A DNA stretch of 64,000 nt from the NCBI GenBank assembly GCA_964036155.1, contig OZ038423.1:72245249-72309248 (forward strand), given 5' to 3'. The translations under genes were made by a program, and so were the position numbers. The notes under the pieces are model-generated. The model did no database searches and was not told the DNA's origin. It saw only the letters and a list, made by a program, of their open reading frames with translations. This document shows positions 11,856-26,800 of this stretch, piece by piece. Source of the stretch: Diploscapter coronatus (taxonomy: Eukaryota; Nematoda; Chromadorea; Rhabditida; Rhabditidae). Within the stretch, counting starts at the first letter, position 1; each line of letters opens with the position of its first letter.

Positions 11856-14800
11856 ATGACTAAATGCGAATCGAGGCGTTCTGATCGCAAACCAGAAGAA
11901 AACACCAACATGATTTCGGCAACCGCGAAAGCGTTTACGAATGTCGGCAAGCCAGGGAGCAAGGTTAGATTTGTTCTTTTCCCTTCATAAAATTGTAAGA
12001 ATCACTTGTTTGATTTCCTTGTAGCTCTGTGGAAATTTCGTTTCATGATCATGAAAATTTGTTCTATTTTTCTAGTTTTTCTTTAGATATGTTAGAATGC
12101 TAATCAAGGAAACATAGTGAAGTGGAAAGAACGATTTTTTTTTATAAATTAAAAAAATGAAAATTTTCAGCTGCAAGTGTCCTCCCGCTCGCAGCCCGAT
12201 TCGTCGATTCGGACAGCGATTGCTGAGGGGAAAGATGTCCACATTCTGCACGAGTCCGGCAAACTCATCCAGTCGTTGGCGTTTCCTTCAAATGTTCAGC
12301 AGGTAGCATTTTCTTGAAGAAAAATGTTGAAGATAGCTAACAGAGTTGAATGGGAATAATTTTTTGCTATTTTGAGAAAGAATTCTCATTCTTCTATTCC
12401 TGTCCTACTGATAAAATGAAATTTACATAGAAAATCTGTGGGTCAAAATCTTAGACTTTCTTCTCTTTTCTCGTTACGATTTTGATTCAAAAGATTGCTT
12501 TATTTCTATAATTTAAATGTCAAATTGTTCAGGTCCTGTGGCACACGTTCTGCAAGACCCGCAACGACTCGAATGTGGTTTCGGACTCAACCTTCCTCTG
12601 CGTCGTTGCTGATCGATCGATCTACTTCTACTCTGCACAGTCCGGATATCCTCACTATCTCACTTACAGTGCTCCTTTCAAGGTTGGAATTCAGTTTATT
12701 TTAATCCAAAGGGGAAATATTCATTTTTCAACTACTTAATCTTCTAATATCAAAAATTATTCTCGTTCAAATTTTTTAATAATCAAGAATTGCATTTTAT
12801 GAGATTCTGAAAATTTCGTTCGTTTTAAAATGACATAGAATCGATAAGCAGAAGGACTAACATTTGATGTTCATTTTTCTCTTTTATTTTTTCAGGTGGG
12901 TCGAATCTACTCGACTCCGATTAGACTATTGGTGGAGTGCGAACCTGACGAGTCTCTGCTCGAAGATTTTGAAGACGAAGGTATCGAACTGCCCTCCCCG
13001 CCAAAGTGCATCCTCTATTCCCTCTCTCATCCTATGGCTGATCTCAGGGCTGTTATTCGGAAGAAGGGTAGGCTTTCACATTTTTTCTAAGTTCTTTTAG
13101 GAATTATGAAAATTCTTTATCATTATCATACAGAAAAGCAGTTTTGAAATTATCAATGGCTATTTCATGATTCTGGTTACGCGTTATTCTATTTTATTGA
13201 CAAAGTTCAGAGTTACTTTTTTCAAATTTTAGATTTTTTGAAGATTATGAAAAATTAAAATTTTCAGAAACCCACAGCAACTGGGACTTTTTGATTTCGT
13301 CTAATAGCGAGCGAATTTCGGTGATTGGCACTGCAGGAGAATACATCATTCTCTATGATGGAATGAAGAAGGTAAATAAAAAAGAGTGAATTACAAGTTC
13401 GGTAACTTTAACTTCTAAAATTTGAAAAGTAACACTTGTCAAATTTAGTAATTTGTTTGATTTCAGCAATTTATGATTAGCAAAATCGTGGACACTGCAG
13501 ATGAGACAATTGGCACCCAGATCAGAACCGGAATCATGCATTCCACTCCTCTGTCGCAGCACAATAATTCAAGTTAGTGTTTTTTTTTGTTTTGGAGATA
13601 GTATGAATTATCTAATAACATTTCTTTTGACTTTTGAACTTCATGACTATATTCATCTCGAAATTCACGCTTCTCATTTTTTACTAGAAAATACTTGATT
13701 CTTTGAAATATAGCTTTATTGACCGTATGAAAGTAGGATAATTGATAGTTGATCGATTGATCAAAGATATCGAATTGAGTTGCTCAGTGCATAGGGATGA
13801 TAGTGAGTGACCTTCTGGTTTCCGGGTCGAGTTTGCCGTCCTTGCGACCATCCGACGAGGCCGAAGTCGTCAGTCTCAACAGCTGTAGATCGCTCGTGTT
13901 CAGCATGTTGATCGCGTTATTGTTGGGGGAGGAGAGCCTTCGAAGGGCTGAAAGAAAATTGTTTCATAGTCGATTTTAGTCTTTCATCATTTTTGACATT
14001 CAACTATATAGGATTTTTGGAAAATTCAATTAGTTTGTAAAAAGTAAGAGTGGTGATAAGGAAGTGTGAACTTTAAAAAAAAAACATTTTTTTTAACTCG
14101 GATACCTGAAAGGTCTTGACTAGAACGAGCTGGCCGATTACGGAATATAGATTGGCTGCGAGCGTGTAAAGCAGGAGCCGACACTGCCGTTGAGGCTGGA
14201 CATGCTAAAAACTAGGAATTCGAATTTTCGGTAAATAGTGATTTGACAATCTGAGTAGGATGAAATTTGTAAAATTTATAGTTTTGATAAATTCCTAACC
14301 TATTGCTGGAGAAATGGCGGAAGGTTCGAGATGGGTTGTCGAGCGACTTCTTGTAGATCTCACGGATGCCATTGATATTATGCTACTGAAATGTTGTAAC
14401 TTACTTTAGACAAGACAAGTTTGGATAGAAGTGAGGAAAGGAGTATCGGCAATTGGTTCTATCTCTAAAAGCGCTATTTTCTTACTTCGTGATACTGAGT
14501 CTGAGCGGTGTCTTCTCGGCAGCACATCCCTCATAGCCCCGTTTAATGGCTTCAACGAGAGCGTTCGAAAACTCCCTCCAGGAATGTTGCAATTCCTCTT
14601 CTTCAGAGCGGTGCAAATCGTGTCGGGCACCGATTCGCAATATTCGTCGCATTCTGAAAATGATTCCATTAGGTTATTTAGAAGTTAGAATAGGTGACAC
14701 AAAATTGTTGCAAATTGAACATTTTCTTGTCGTATGATATCTGGCGTTCTTTTCTATCTTTCTGTTTTCTTTAAAGAATAAGCAGTTTTGGAAAAATACA

Positions 14801-17800
14801 CTCTAAATTGAAGATAAGGCCTAGGATAAAAAACCATTCTTTTGTCTACATCTTTCCAGACATGTTTACATTTCATGTACTTTTTGAATGCTCATTTTCT
14901 ATGCTCTAATGAATCTTTAGAATTTTATGGCCATCCGTTTTCATTGTGATCCTTATTCGGAAAGAATGGACCAGAATCATAAATAAGCGCGAAAATATAT
15001 AGGAAGATTTTTGACAGGCATAGTTTGGATATATGGATTACGCATTTGATATATCTTGAAAAGATGTTGCACTTTTGGATTTTAGATCTTTTCTAGCATA
15101 AAGTCGAAGGTTTTCTCGGTAATGACGAAACACAATTGAACTAATTTGCACTAAATGGATGCATAGGCAGGGTGATGTTCTGACTTAGTAATGCAGAGAA
15201 CAGAGATTCGAAAAAGAAGGAATATGAAGGTAGTCTCGAAAAGTTTTGATAACATGGTTCAAATTCATTAATTTTCCTCTTACATTGATCGATAAGAAAA
15301 AAGCAATCCAATTTAAAAAAAAAGTAAATTTTGACCATTTCATAACAAAATTCCTTTTCATTTTCTTTGAATTAAAAAATTCTGGACTCACTTATTATCA
15401 CTGTTGACCACGTTCATATACGTTTGTGTCATTGCTATTGGAAGTTGTTGAGCGAACGGGGCCCAGTATGAATTATCCTTGCCTTCTGACATGTACTGTC
15501 TAAATTCGACCATGATTTTCAATTAGCATATAAAATGAGGCCTGGAGCTAGTCGTAGCAAAATTTAGCTGGGAATTCCCGTAAATTTTGTTAGAAATTCC
15601 CCTCAGACCCTAGAACACTAACATAGAAATCAGATTATCATCTTACCGATGCCTTCCGCCTAGACTAAATCCAAGTGTTTTGATCATTTCCGGATCGCAT
15701 TTGTGGATTTTTATCAGGACGTGGAGAAAATCTCGAATCTAAAATTAGCTCGATAAATAAATCTTCTAAGGAAGTAATTAACTCTAATTTAGACTTTTTA
15801 TAATTTTTTTTCTGTTAAATGCGCAATTATTCTCATTTGGGATTGTTCGAATTAGAGAGTTGATTTGTGAGAAAAAATTGTAACAAAAATCTAGTCTTTG
15901 TTTATAATTTGAAGCACTTGTTTGGGGAAAGAGCTTAACACCCAAAATGAACAAATTGTGTAGTTTGGACTGAATTTTTCTTTCAGTTTCTTACTTCTTC
16001 TGAATTTTCCTATTCCCGAATATGCCCTGGGCTTGCTCTGATTTAGATTTGTTTTGTCACCTTTTCGTCAAAAGGAGAGGGAGTTTCTTGCGAAAGAATG
16101 GCCTGAGGATATATGAAAGAGATAAAGCTCAGGGTTAGTTCAAGGAAGAGCGAAGGAGTAAGAAAAGGGAGGTGTTGAATGAAAGACGCAACAGGATCGA
16201 GGGAGATAAGGCGGTGAATCGAAAATGCCGAAAATTACTCGATTCTTCACAGAATTTATCAAAGTTCACTCAATTTTTCTTTCTTTCATGAACACTTTTA
16301 TCAACAAAAAGAGTGAGCTTCCAAAAATCTAATCTTCCCTTATGATTCCTAGAAAGTTTACCCATTTTTCTTTGTCAACTATACTTTACTCTAAAAGAAT
16401 GACCTTTCCAAATTAGTTAGTGGAAAATTGGATGAAATTTTCATGAAGCTGACCTATTTAGACTACTTGGAAAGTTAAGGAATTTTCTTCCTTTACATAA
16501 TTTATTCTGAAAATGCATAACGCTTCTAAATTAGAAGCAAGTGAAACCTTTTTATCTCCCTCACTCTTACTTGATCTTTTCACTCGAGTGATTTTGTGCT
16601 CTACTCCCGCGCGAATTGTAAACGCAATGCAAAACGAACAAAGACGAGCAGAATCGTGAATTGTGTTATGTTGTGACAAGGCGAAATTTGATTTTTTACG
16701 AGGTCAAATGTGTTTTCCGACCTGGAGAATCGAGTTCTTCGAGATTTTGTCTCAAAAATTTAGATTATTGAAAAGTTTGAAAAGATTACTTGAACTAATA
16801 TTGATAGAGAAGGAAAATAAATTTTTTGAAAAATTGAAAGATTTACCCTCGAAATCATATTCATGAATTTCTCGTTGTTCCTGTACGTGGCGTGCATCGT
16901 TTCGGGTAAATCTACTAGAGCCCAGACCCAAGTGGGGGTTAACTCCGCTGCTCGTAGCCAGGCTGTGCTTAAATAAATAAAACTCATAATCAGATCAAAA
17001 TAAAACAGTGAAAACATTTAACAATCAAATGATGAAGATCAAACATATCAATTTGTTAGTTGAAGCTATGGCAGGATTATTGAGCAGTCTAAGCAATTGG
17101 ATAAAAATTAACCTGATAGCATCATTGAGCAGGTTGGGGTTGTGATTGTAGATGACCGTCCACGAGTGGATGACCTGCTTGCGGTGCGACGAGGCTGTGC
17201 GAGTGGCCTGGTTGCCCATTGCCCATCGAATCTGGAAAACAATTATATTGGTTCTGAATCAAATTATTTATTTACAAAATACTCTGCTTGGTCCGTACTT
17301 TAGCCTAGCCTATTCTTAAATTCTAGACCTAAAATTAATCTGCCTTATCCTTTAATTTAAATCAGATTTTTTAAAATTCTAAACCTAGGCTAACCATAGG
17401 CCGAAACTATTATAAGCCAACATCTCAATAAGAAAAATTTAAACCTTAAATAAAATTCTAGAACTGACCATTTTTCAAAATCTTAGGACCAACCAACCCC
17501 GACGTTGGAATGTTTTCGAAATAGGCCCACCTGATCAAGAATCTGTTGAATTTTGGCTGAATTGGTTTTTAGACGTGTAGGGAGTATGTAAATTGGCGAA
17601 TCCGCTAGTCAGATGGCCCTGATGCGTGCATATTTGTTGTCGATTCGGACTGACTGCTATTTTTGGCCCCGCCCTTTTTCGGAAGCCCCGCTTCCTGAAA
17701 CGACGCACATACACTGTCCTGTTCCTTAACGTCAGAAGAATCCTTTCGTCTCCATTCTCTTCACACTATTTCTAGCTTTGATGAAGAAATAGCACGAGAA

Positions 17801-20800
17801 AATGGAGAGTGAAAACATTGTTCTGCCGTTAGGGGACAGAACGAAGTGATACACAGTTGCTTGCCGTATAGGGGATCTGAGAGTCCTTTTCCTTTCTTTC
17901 TCTCTCTCTCTTTATTTTCTTCTTTAACCTAGCCTGACTCTCGTCTATCAGCTCTACCTAACAATTCAATTGATGCGGATGCACACATACACACACCCTT
18001 TCTGTTAGAGAAACACAACTTATCCATCCTTTCTTTTCTAGATTTCTTTCTCTAAAACCTCCAAGTATCCCATTGTATTTCCGCGAAAACACAAAATATG
18101 CACTTTATTGCACGTGTGGGATGTGTGGTTGGGTGGATGATAAAAAAGTGCTCCCGCAATTTGTCTGGGTAGAAAGGGAATGTGCATAGAGAAATGAGAT
18201 GTTCCGACACAACTTCCCCAAGGTCAATTTGAAGCTGAAGTTAGATTTTTTTTTTCTAATCTATGGAAGTGAAGTGAAGTTAATCTTTTTGGTAATTATC
18301 AGAAATAAAATAAAGTCTAAATTTGAATTTCTGAAGTCGATAAACATGGAGAGGAGTTCAGGTTTATCAGGAAGATTTTTTTGATAGCAATGAAGTTTAG
18401 GTTGACCTTTCAACATTTAGCAGAAATGGAGTTTGAGAGCAAACTTATAAAGTTGGCTCGGATAAGCCTAGGACAAGGGATTATCATTTTTCCTAAACGC
18501 CGGAACCGTTAGAGCCAAGCCGAATTTGGAAATCCCATTCCTCCTTTCCCACATGCGATTATGACTTTTATGAAAGGGAAAATAAAAGGAATTGGCAGAG
18601 AAATGGATTTGGCCAGAAAATAGAAGAACATGAATTTTCCATATATAATTTTATGGGAAGAAAAACTTTGCAATGTTAGATTGAATAACATAAATTATAT
18701 TTTAAAAAGTGATAAATTTGAAGAAAAAAATCTAAAAATTGAACTTCAAATTAATTTTCAGGATACCAACAGGGAATAGGTTCTCTATCTCGTGCTGTTC
18801 TGACTCGATCCCTGCTGCGGAATGCAGGAGAATCTTTCCCAAGTCCCGCTCTGTCGTACATTTCAAGTTGGACTTCGCATCAGTAAGTTGTAGTATTTTT
18901 ATCAATGGTAGGAAAAAGAATGGGTCGAATGAAAACTTTTGGGTCAGAATATTCTGGATCTATGTATTGTCTTGCCATTATTTCTTCTGTGTAAGACAAA
19001 ATCGAAAAAGAATGGAAAATCATGGATATCGATTTTGATGAATCGAAATGTTCTGAAAATTTCAGCTCTCCTCTATCCGGCGCTCAATCTGTCCTTTCGA
19101 ATTACGATTCCTGGTGCTCGCTCAGAGCCGTCAATTCGTTCAGTCAGCTGCTGGACACTCCAAAGTAAGCATTTTCGATCATTGTATTGTTTGCTTATTT
19201 TATTACAAAATTATCATAAAGTTTTTTTCTTTCTGAAAGTGATAACTTTAGCATTCATACTCAGATTTTAGGTCAAATTTTGAAAAAAGACCTATAAATG
19301 ATGATGTAACAATGGCATTCGTCAATTTATTTTTATCCATGTGTGCTCATCAAATTTAGAGACTTTATTTGGTCATTCAGGGAATTCCGATAAAAGGGGA
19401 CTAAAATGTCCCCGTGCATTGGGAATTCAGCGAAACTGGCAAAGGACTAATTTTAAAACAATTAGCGACCTAAAATCTCGAGGCAATAGATTTTTTAAAA
19501 GATTACTTGCTGAGTTCAGGCTGGAGTAGACTAGAGACAGCCGAGATTAATGAAAATAAATTGGGAGAAAGTTTTCATTTCCATAACTTTGAATTTAGCT
19601 CCATAAAATCCTAAAATGACCTCTCCTTTTCGAAATTGACCAATTTGAACCTTTCCTTTTTCATATGGATGAATGAAACATGAAATTTCCTGCAAAGTCC
19701 AGGAAAATTGCATTTTTATTTCGTAAGAACGGAACTTTTGGACGGAAGGAAATGTTTCTGATCAAATGCAGAACGTGGTGAATCTATCACATGAACGCGA
19801 AAGTATTCCCAGGGGGTTTTCGCCCCGTAAATTATAAGTCGTCTCATGCCCTGTTTTCATTTTCATACGAGACAAAACAAGTAAAGGGTCATTCCTATAA
19901 ATCATCTAATTTTTTTAGAAAAGGTAAACTTTACAAAAGCTGATCTTCACTTGAGAGATAATTTGTTTGCATGTAAGGTCTAGTTTGATCAAATTTAAAA
20001 AAAACACGGAAATGCTTAGGAGAAATAAAATTGAATCTCAGTCTGATGAAATACCTTCAAGCGTGGAGGATTTGATTGTAACAGGGAAATGCTATTGTCA
20101 AAGTTTCCTTGTAGTAAAAATCCACCCACTTGTCAGTAAGAGAGTATTTGGAACATGAAAAATGGGTTTACGGGAATTTTAAGATCATTAATAAAATTGG
20201 TATGGCATGAGTTAAAGAAATTCATGCATTTAGAAACACGTGATAAATATTAGTGTATTACTTGTTAATTTTCCGAATATAGAGTATATTTTATAAAAAT
20301 TCAGACGCCTTCACCCTACAAGTTTTGCGGAATTGGACCCGGAAAACGCTCTGCTCATTGCGGAAGTCGCATTGGAATATTGCTGGACAGATCCGATCAG
20401 GAGGGAATTCAGCATCAAGTCCAATAAGACTGGGATGATCGAGACATTTTATGTTAGATTTTTAAAAAATTCTCTTCGCCAATACCAAAAACTCAATTTT
20501 CCAGATGTTCCACTCCCACTTAGCATCTCGTTCCTTCCTGAACGTGTTCGTGCCCCAGTCCAGGCATCTGCTCGTCTACGATTTGCCCTCCAGCAGCAGT
20601 GCCTCGACAGGAAATGTCACCACGATTCCATGCCAAAATGCTATCTTCATCGAGGTTGCTATTTTTCTTTATTTAATTTTGAAAATAAGTCGTTAGAAAA
20701 TGCAACCACTTTTATTCTTTACAAAAAAGACCTCCTCAAAAATGGTTATGCTTTTCCAACTGGTGGCAAGATAACTTGATGAACCCTCCGAGAAAACTTT

Positions 20801-23800
20801 TATTTTAAAATTCAAGGCATTATATCAACGAAGCATCGATACCTTATTGCAGATTTTATAAAAAATGTGGCTTCTTTTCAGAAAGACGAGCGAACTCTAG
20901 TGGTGGAACTCGATAGAACGACTTTCTCACTATACGCAGGACCACACAAAATCGCCGTCATTATTCTGCAAATGGTAAAGGTTTCATTTTTAAGAGAAGC
21001 CATATTTTGTTTTCATCGAAAATACTGATTTCCAGAGTTCCTTCGAAACTTCTCTCGGATCTCTGCAATTCTATCCATTCGCCAAGGATTTCGTTCTTCT
21101 TGCTGTTGAACACTCGAACAATTTACTGGCTGTAAAGTTGAACCTTTCCAGTCCGAATAGTCTGGGTTAGAAATTCAGACTCATTATACATCTCGATCAT
21201 TTGAAAATTGATCAATTTTGAAATATGAATAATTGTAAATATTGGGCAGGGCTTATATAGATGAGTAAAGTTCGGTTAATTAAAATATACAAATTTTGAT
21301 TAGGAAAATATCAAATTCGAAATTTATCTCTGAAATCTAAATTTTTGAATTTCAGCCTGGAGTCTAGTGACAGCGATTTGCAACGCCCTTCCGGCAGAGA
21401 AAAATCAACAGTTCGTCGCCACTTATCTGCATACTAATTCGGCATTGTCAAATGGATCACAGGGACACAATCAACAAGGTTTTTTCTTTCATTTTTGCAA
21501 TTTACTCTAATTTTCATCACTTATTCAGCTCTTCAAATTTTAACTTTGAAATTTAACTGCTAGATTTGCTCGTAAATTAAAGAAGCAAGTCTTTCTAAGA
21601 CAATAAAAACTGATAAATTCTTGTCGAAAAATTTATTTTGAGTCTACTTTCCTCGGGAAAATCTAAACTACTCAATTTTGAATTACGTCCTTCATTTCAA
21701 CGATAGAAGAGTTCAATTCAAATTTTGCATTCCCGACAAATAACTTACCAAAAATTGAATATCTCAGGCCCCGAACCCGCCCTGCTTCAAACAGTTCTCT
21801 TCATTCTTCGTCAGTCCGGTCTCACATTCGACCACCTGCAGTCTCAATTGAGCACGTCATCGTCGCGAAGTCATAGCGACACTGCAGTCGAACACGTGGA
21901 CGTGCAAATGTGCAAAGAACTGGACAAGGAAGACGGGGGAAGTGGGCCGAAGCAACGACGACCAAGGCTTAATCCTGAGGAGGTAAAAGTTTTTCCCCTT
22001 TCATAAAAATCAATTTAAATCTTGATTTCCAACAATAAGATTTTGTATTTATTTTTTCTAATCAAACATTTTTTTTTATTTTCATCATCATCCTTGAATA
22101 ATGTTGTTTCGGGTTTACCTTTTAAAAATTTTATAAAATTTGAAGAAGATAATGCTAATAAAGATGGAGAAAATGATATGGTGAAAAGAAGTTTAAAATA
22201 ACCTTTCTGTGAAAAATACGTTTTCAGAAATGGGAGCGTCTGATGGGTTTCGTATCCACTGCATCATCGACTAATTCGACGAAATGCCTTCCGAAGAGCA
22301 AATCGACTTCCCCTATGCCGGGCTACTCTCCCAAACAGCAGCAACCAGCAATACAGTCCCTGCTTGTTCATGCAGCTATGAATCAGAATCAGCCAATCGC
22401 TCTGACAGTCGACAAGACTGCGCAGTTCTATGACTGTCTGCCTGTCATTCTAATGACGCTGTCGAACCAGTTACAGGTAAATTTAGTATTTTATGCTAAT
22501 TTTAAAATAAGGATAGAAAATTAAAAAAAAAAATACTTTAAGATGAGATGAGAAGAAGATAAAGAGAAGGCTTGCAAGATAAGAAGGCCTGAATTTAGAA
22601 ATTTGTTCGAGTCCTTGTGATTAAAATAAGACCTTCCTTTAAGAAATTTCAATTTTTCGAAATTTGGTTCCACTTTCATATCTTACTATACAATTTTAGG
22701 AATGGTACCTGAGCATCCCGCTCCATGCCACGGCAGCTCTGATCGTGCCATATCTTCATGCACTTGCGAGGTAGAAAAATCCTCTATTTTTAAAGGAATT
22801 TATTTTTTGCAGTATTCTGAAAGCAGATGTCTACTTGAATCTTCTGCAGAAGGATTTTCCTCGATGCGCCTCTCTAAATTATCGGGTCAATTTTATCGGG
22901 CAGTCAGGTTAGATTTTTTCTATTAGAGATCAAATATAATTTTTTTTTTAAATTTTATGTACTACTATTTTTTATTAAAAAATAATGAAAAATGAAAATA
23001 TCAATTAGAAGAAGAGGTTGTGGTTATTCTTTCTGAAAATATTTGAACTTCAGCGAGTTCCCCCAATCCATTGACTTTCTACCAGCCATTTTCCCTGTGG
23101 GACACTCTGATAAACTTGGTCAATCCGAAAGGAAACCTGGCTCAGTTGCCCACTGGATTAGAGTCTCAGAACATCAATTCTTTGATCATAGGTAAATTTG
23201 GATGTTAGATTTTATTTTTTATTTTTTCCTACCTATCCTAAAATTAATATTTTTCAGTGATCTCAGTCGGTCTGGGTCATGTCTTGGCTCTGCTGGATGT
23301 GGTGAATTTGCTGGGTGCGAATTGGGCCCGTCGTCTCGGTCTGAATCGATCTGCCACGATCTCCTTCAGTCGAATCATCTTCAACAGGAATACCACGAAT
23401 CCGACTAAGTAAGAGAATTTCCAGATTCTTATAAAATATCAATTTTTCTCTTTTCGATATTTTTGGCGAGTTAGATGATGTTTCTGCAAGTAGACAAAAT
23501 TTTGGATATGTTAATAGAAAGAATCCACTTTTCTTCTCATTCTATGATATTTTGAAAACAAAATGAATCATTTTTCCATAGACAGAATTTGCATGATAGG
23601 AGTTGTTTAGGGTGAATGAACTTATTCGTCTGTTCGGTTGGACTCAACAGAGAATCGACTTGCTACCAGTCTGCCTGCAAATGTTGCTGAATATGATGAC
23701 CAGGGAAAACATTGGAAAGACGGCTGAAGCGGAAAAGGCTAAGAAAAGGTACATTCTCTTTAGAAAACATAGATGGTTTTCATCAAATTTTGAATATGTT

Positions 23801-26800
23801 AATTGCAAATACTAAGGTCAAACTGCATTTTTAATTCTAAAATCTTTCAATTTTATTCAAGATGATTTCCAGAACAAGACTGACCAAAATGGAATGGTCT
23901 TCAGTCTCCCGAATTCGTTGGTCCGATTTGCGTCTCTCGAACGTGGAAGGCATGCTTCAGATCACGAAGCCAATTCTCCTTACTATGGATCAGATCAAAA
24001 GGTAGAAAATATGCTAATTTTATATGCAAAAATAGTCTAATTATGAATTTTGAGGAAATTGATTTTTTTTAAATTCAGAGTTATTACTTTTGGACTTTTA
24101 ACTTTATCTAGAATAGTTTAGTTGCCGTCGTAGCGACGATGTGGAACCGACCCTGGAATCAGTGATAACTTCAACAATCGTCAGATATCTCTCGATTCCA
24201 CTCTCACACGCCGCTTTCTACCTACAGTAAGATTTTTAAATTATGGCATTTTTTAGAAAAAAAAAGATTTTTTAAATTTATTTTCAGCACGGAAATGCCT
24301 TCTCCGATGGAAGCATTGGATATTACGCGAGTGAACTACTACGGATCCGCGCTGCATTCGGGCATGAACAGACAGGCAACGGTTTCTGAGGTTAGTTGAT
24401 TTTTCTCTATAGCGGATTTATCAAACTCGTAAAATTTTATTCTAAAAACAATGAAAATGATACGAATTGCGTATTTTGCCCTAAAATTTGTAAAAATATG
24501 AACTTTGTGATAAATTGAAAATTGTAATTTATATGCTATGTTTTAAAAGTGCGATTTTTGGAAAAGTAGAATTCGTTGATTTCAGTCGATCAAAGAATGG
24601 GCGGAATTCAATTGTGGAGTGGCTGCGGCGTTGAGAATCGCTTCCAGCAAGGTCATCCAAGTTCCCGATGAGTGGATTCAGATGGTTCAGCATAAGGTCG
24701 GTTTTTTTTCGAAATAAAGAAATAATAATTATTTAAATCAATAAATCATTCCTCTTTAATTCAAAAAATTCATCACTTATTGTTTATAGAGGAATTTTAG
24801 GTCTCGGGCCCTACCGCAGCAGGAATTCTTTGTGGCCTCGGTCTGAACGGTCATTTCGTGCGATTGAATGCTTACAAAGTTCCTGATTTGCTGACGATGG
24901 GCGAGCACAAGAAACTGTTCGGAGTCGGCATCACCCTCGGATATGGCGGATCTTATTTGGGCACTGCCGATGAAAAGGTTTTCTTATTTTTACTATTAGC
25001 TTCTTTATTGTCAATTCAAAAGCCAACCTTGAAGAAGGAATTTTTTATTGCATTTTACTAAAAAATTTTCAATTCTTATTTTTACCTTTTCTTCTTTTGA
25101 ATTTGAAAAATTAAATCGTAAAATTTCATTGTTAAGTTTAAAAAATGACATTACTAAAATTGATTGATCTAGGCCTACCGAGTCCTATTGATCGAATTGT
25201 CGATGTTGATGGGGACGCATCATCAGGACGTGGGCTCTGACGGACTCGTGCAGTGCTCCGCGATGGCTGCTTTGGGACTTCTTTTCGCTCAGACTGGACA
25301 CTCCTTCCTCGCACAGAGGATTGTTAATGAGGTTGGAAATTCGAGGTTTTCAGAATCAAATAATTCACCCTACTCGGTTTCTTTAAAGATCGTGCAAGTC
25401 AAAGAAGAAATATTAGTGATAATGAGTAAAAACTGAGCTTTCTAATAAATAGTTTTTATGTCTGGAAAAGACTATTAGTTCCTGGAATAATTCAATTGAT
25501 TTTTGAATCCCTTTTCAGATTGCCCGATCACCGAACGGCGACGATGAATCGTATGATGAAAGGGCTGCGTACAAACTGTGTTCTGGAATTGCGCTCGGAT
25601 TGATTTGCCTGGGAAAAGGTATGTAATAAAACAAACGATCCTCTGAATATTCCAAGCTTTCAAGGCTCTGCAATTAGGCAAAGTGAGCAACAACTAAAAA
25701 TATGCCTTTCAGGCGATTCAGCAGTGCGCAATGCATGCCCCTTCAAACAGAGCATTCCTTCGATTGCTGACAGATTGATTATGATGATGAAGGGTGGACC
25801 GAGGGTAAGGAATACAAATTTAAACAGTTCGAAATTTCACAGCCTGAAAAAATCACAAATGAATAAATTTGCGTACCCCTATATGCTATTTCTTAACCTT
25901 ATGAAGTTTCAAAATAGCCTAATAATTTTTAAGGAAATACTACGAACAATAAAGAAATTCTTTCAGTCTCTCTGCACAGTCTCTCCCATCTTCCTGTCTG
26001 CTTCGGAATTTTACCAAATGTCCACTCAGCCAAACAGCCAGCCAGCTGTGTCGAATCTTGTCTGGGTAATATATTTCTATAAAAATGGAGAAAAACTTTA
26101 ATACTAATATGTTTTGTAGAAGAATAAAATTGATTTATTCTTGAAACATTCAATAAATTGGCATTATTATGCTTTTTAGGAAGGCGACAACGTGAATCTC
26201 CACTTGACAGCGCACCCGGCCACTCTGGCCATCGGGCTGATTTACATGCAGACGAACGATGTGCGCATGGCCAGGCACGTTGAACTCCCAAACACCATCA
26301 AGGAGCTGGAACAGATCAGGCCGGATGTGGTGATTTTTTTTTCTATTTTTGAATTAAATATTATAATTTTTCTAGCTCTAAAAATTGTCCTTTGAAAAAT
26401 GGAAATGACGTTTTAGGGCCGATTCGAAAAATTGTTTATCTTATTAGTTTTCAGATTTGGATCCGCTGCCTCGCGAAGAACATCATTATGTGGAACGAGA
26501 TCAAACCGACGAGGGAATGGGTTGAATCTCAGGTAAAATTTTTCGAGGGAGAAAAATAGCATTTGTATTTCAGATCCCGACTGTAGTGTTGGACTACATG
26601 AAGGCATCGATGAAATGGACGGCGGAGAGTTTCGCGGACGACAAAATCGCGATGATGAGTGCTGAGGAGTACGGATATTGGGACGATGTGGTTGATAGGA
26701 AGACGCTGGCTGAGGTATTTTAATTATGCTTATAAAATCAGCAAAAACATTGAGAAGTGAAAACTCCTAAAATAAACTAATTTCGGTAAAGAAAGAAAGA

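Noticed and set aside
14406..14688. Plus-strand and other-frame open frames over the globin exon
   Set aside because: The minus-strand frame chosen matches a globin H helix and keeps phase with its neighbours; the others are shadows.
17895..17920. TC-rich microsatellite
   Set aside because: Short and ordinary pyrimidine tract; noted only in the intron description.
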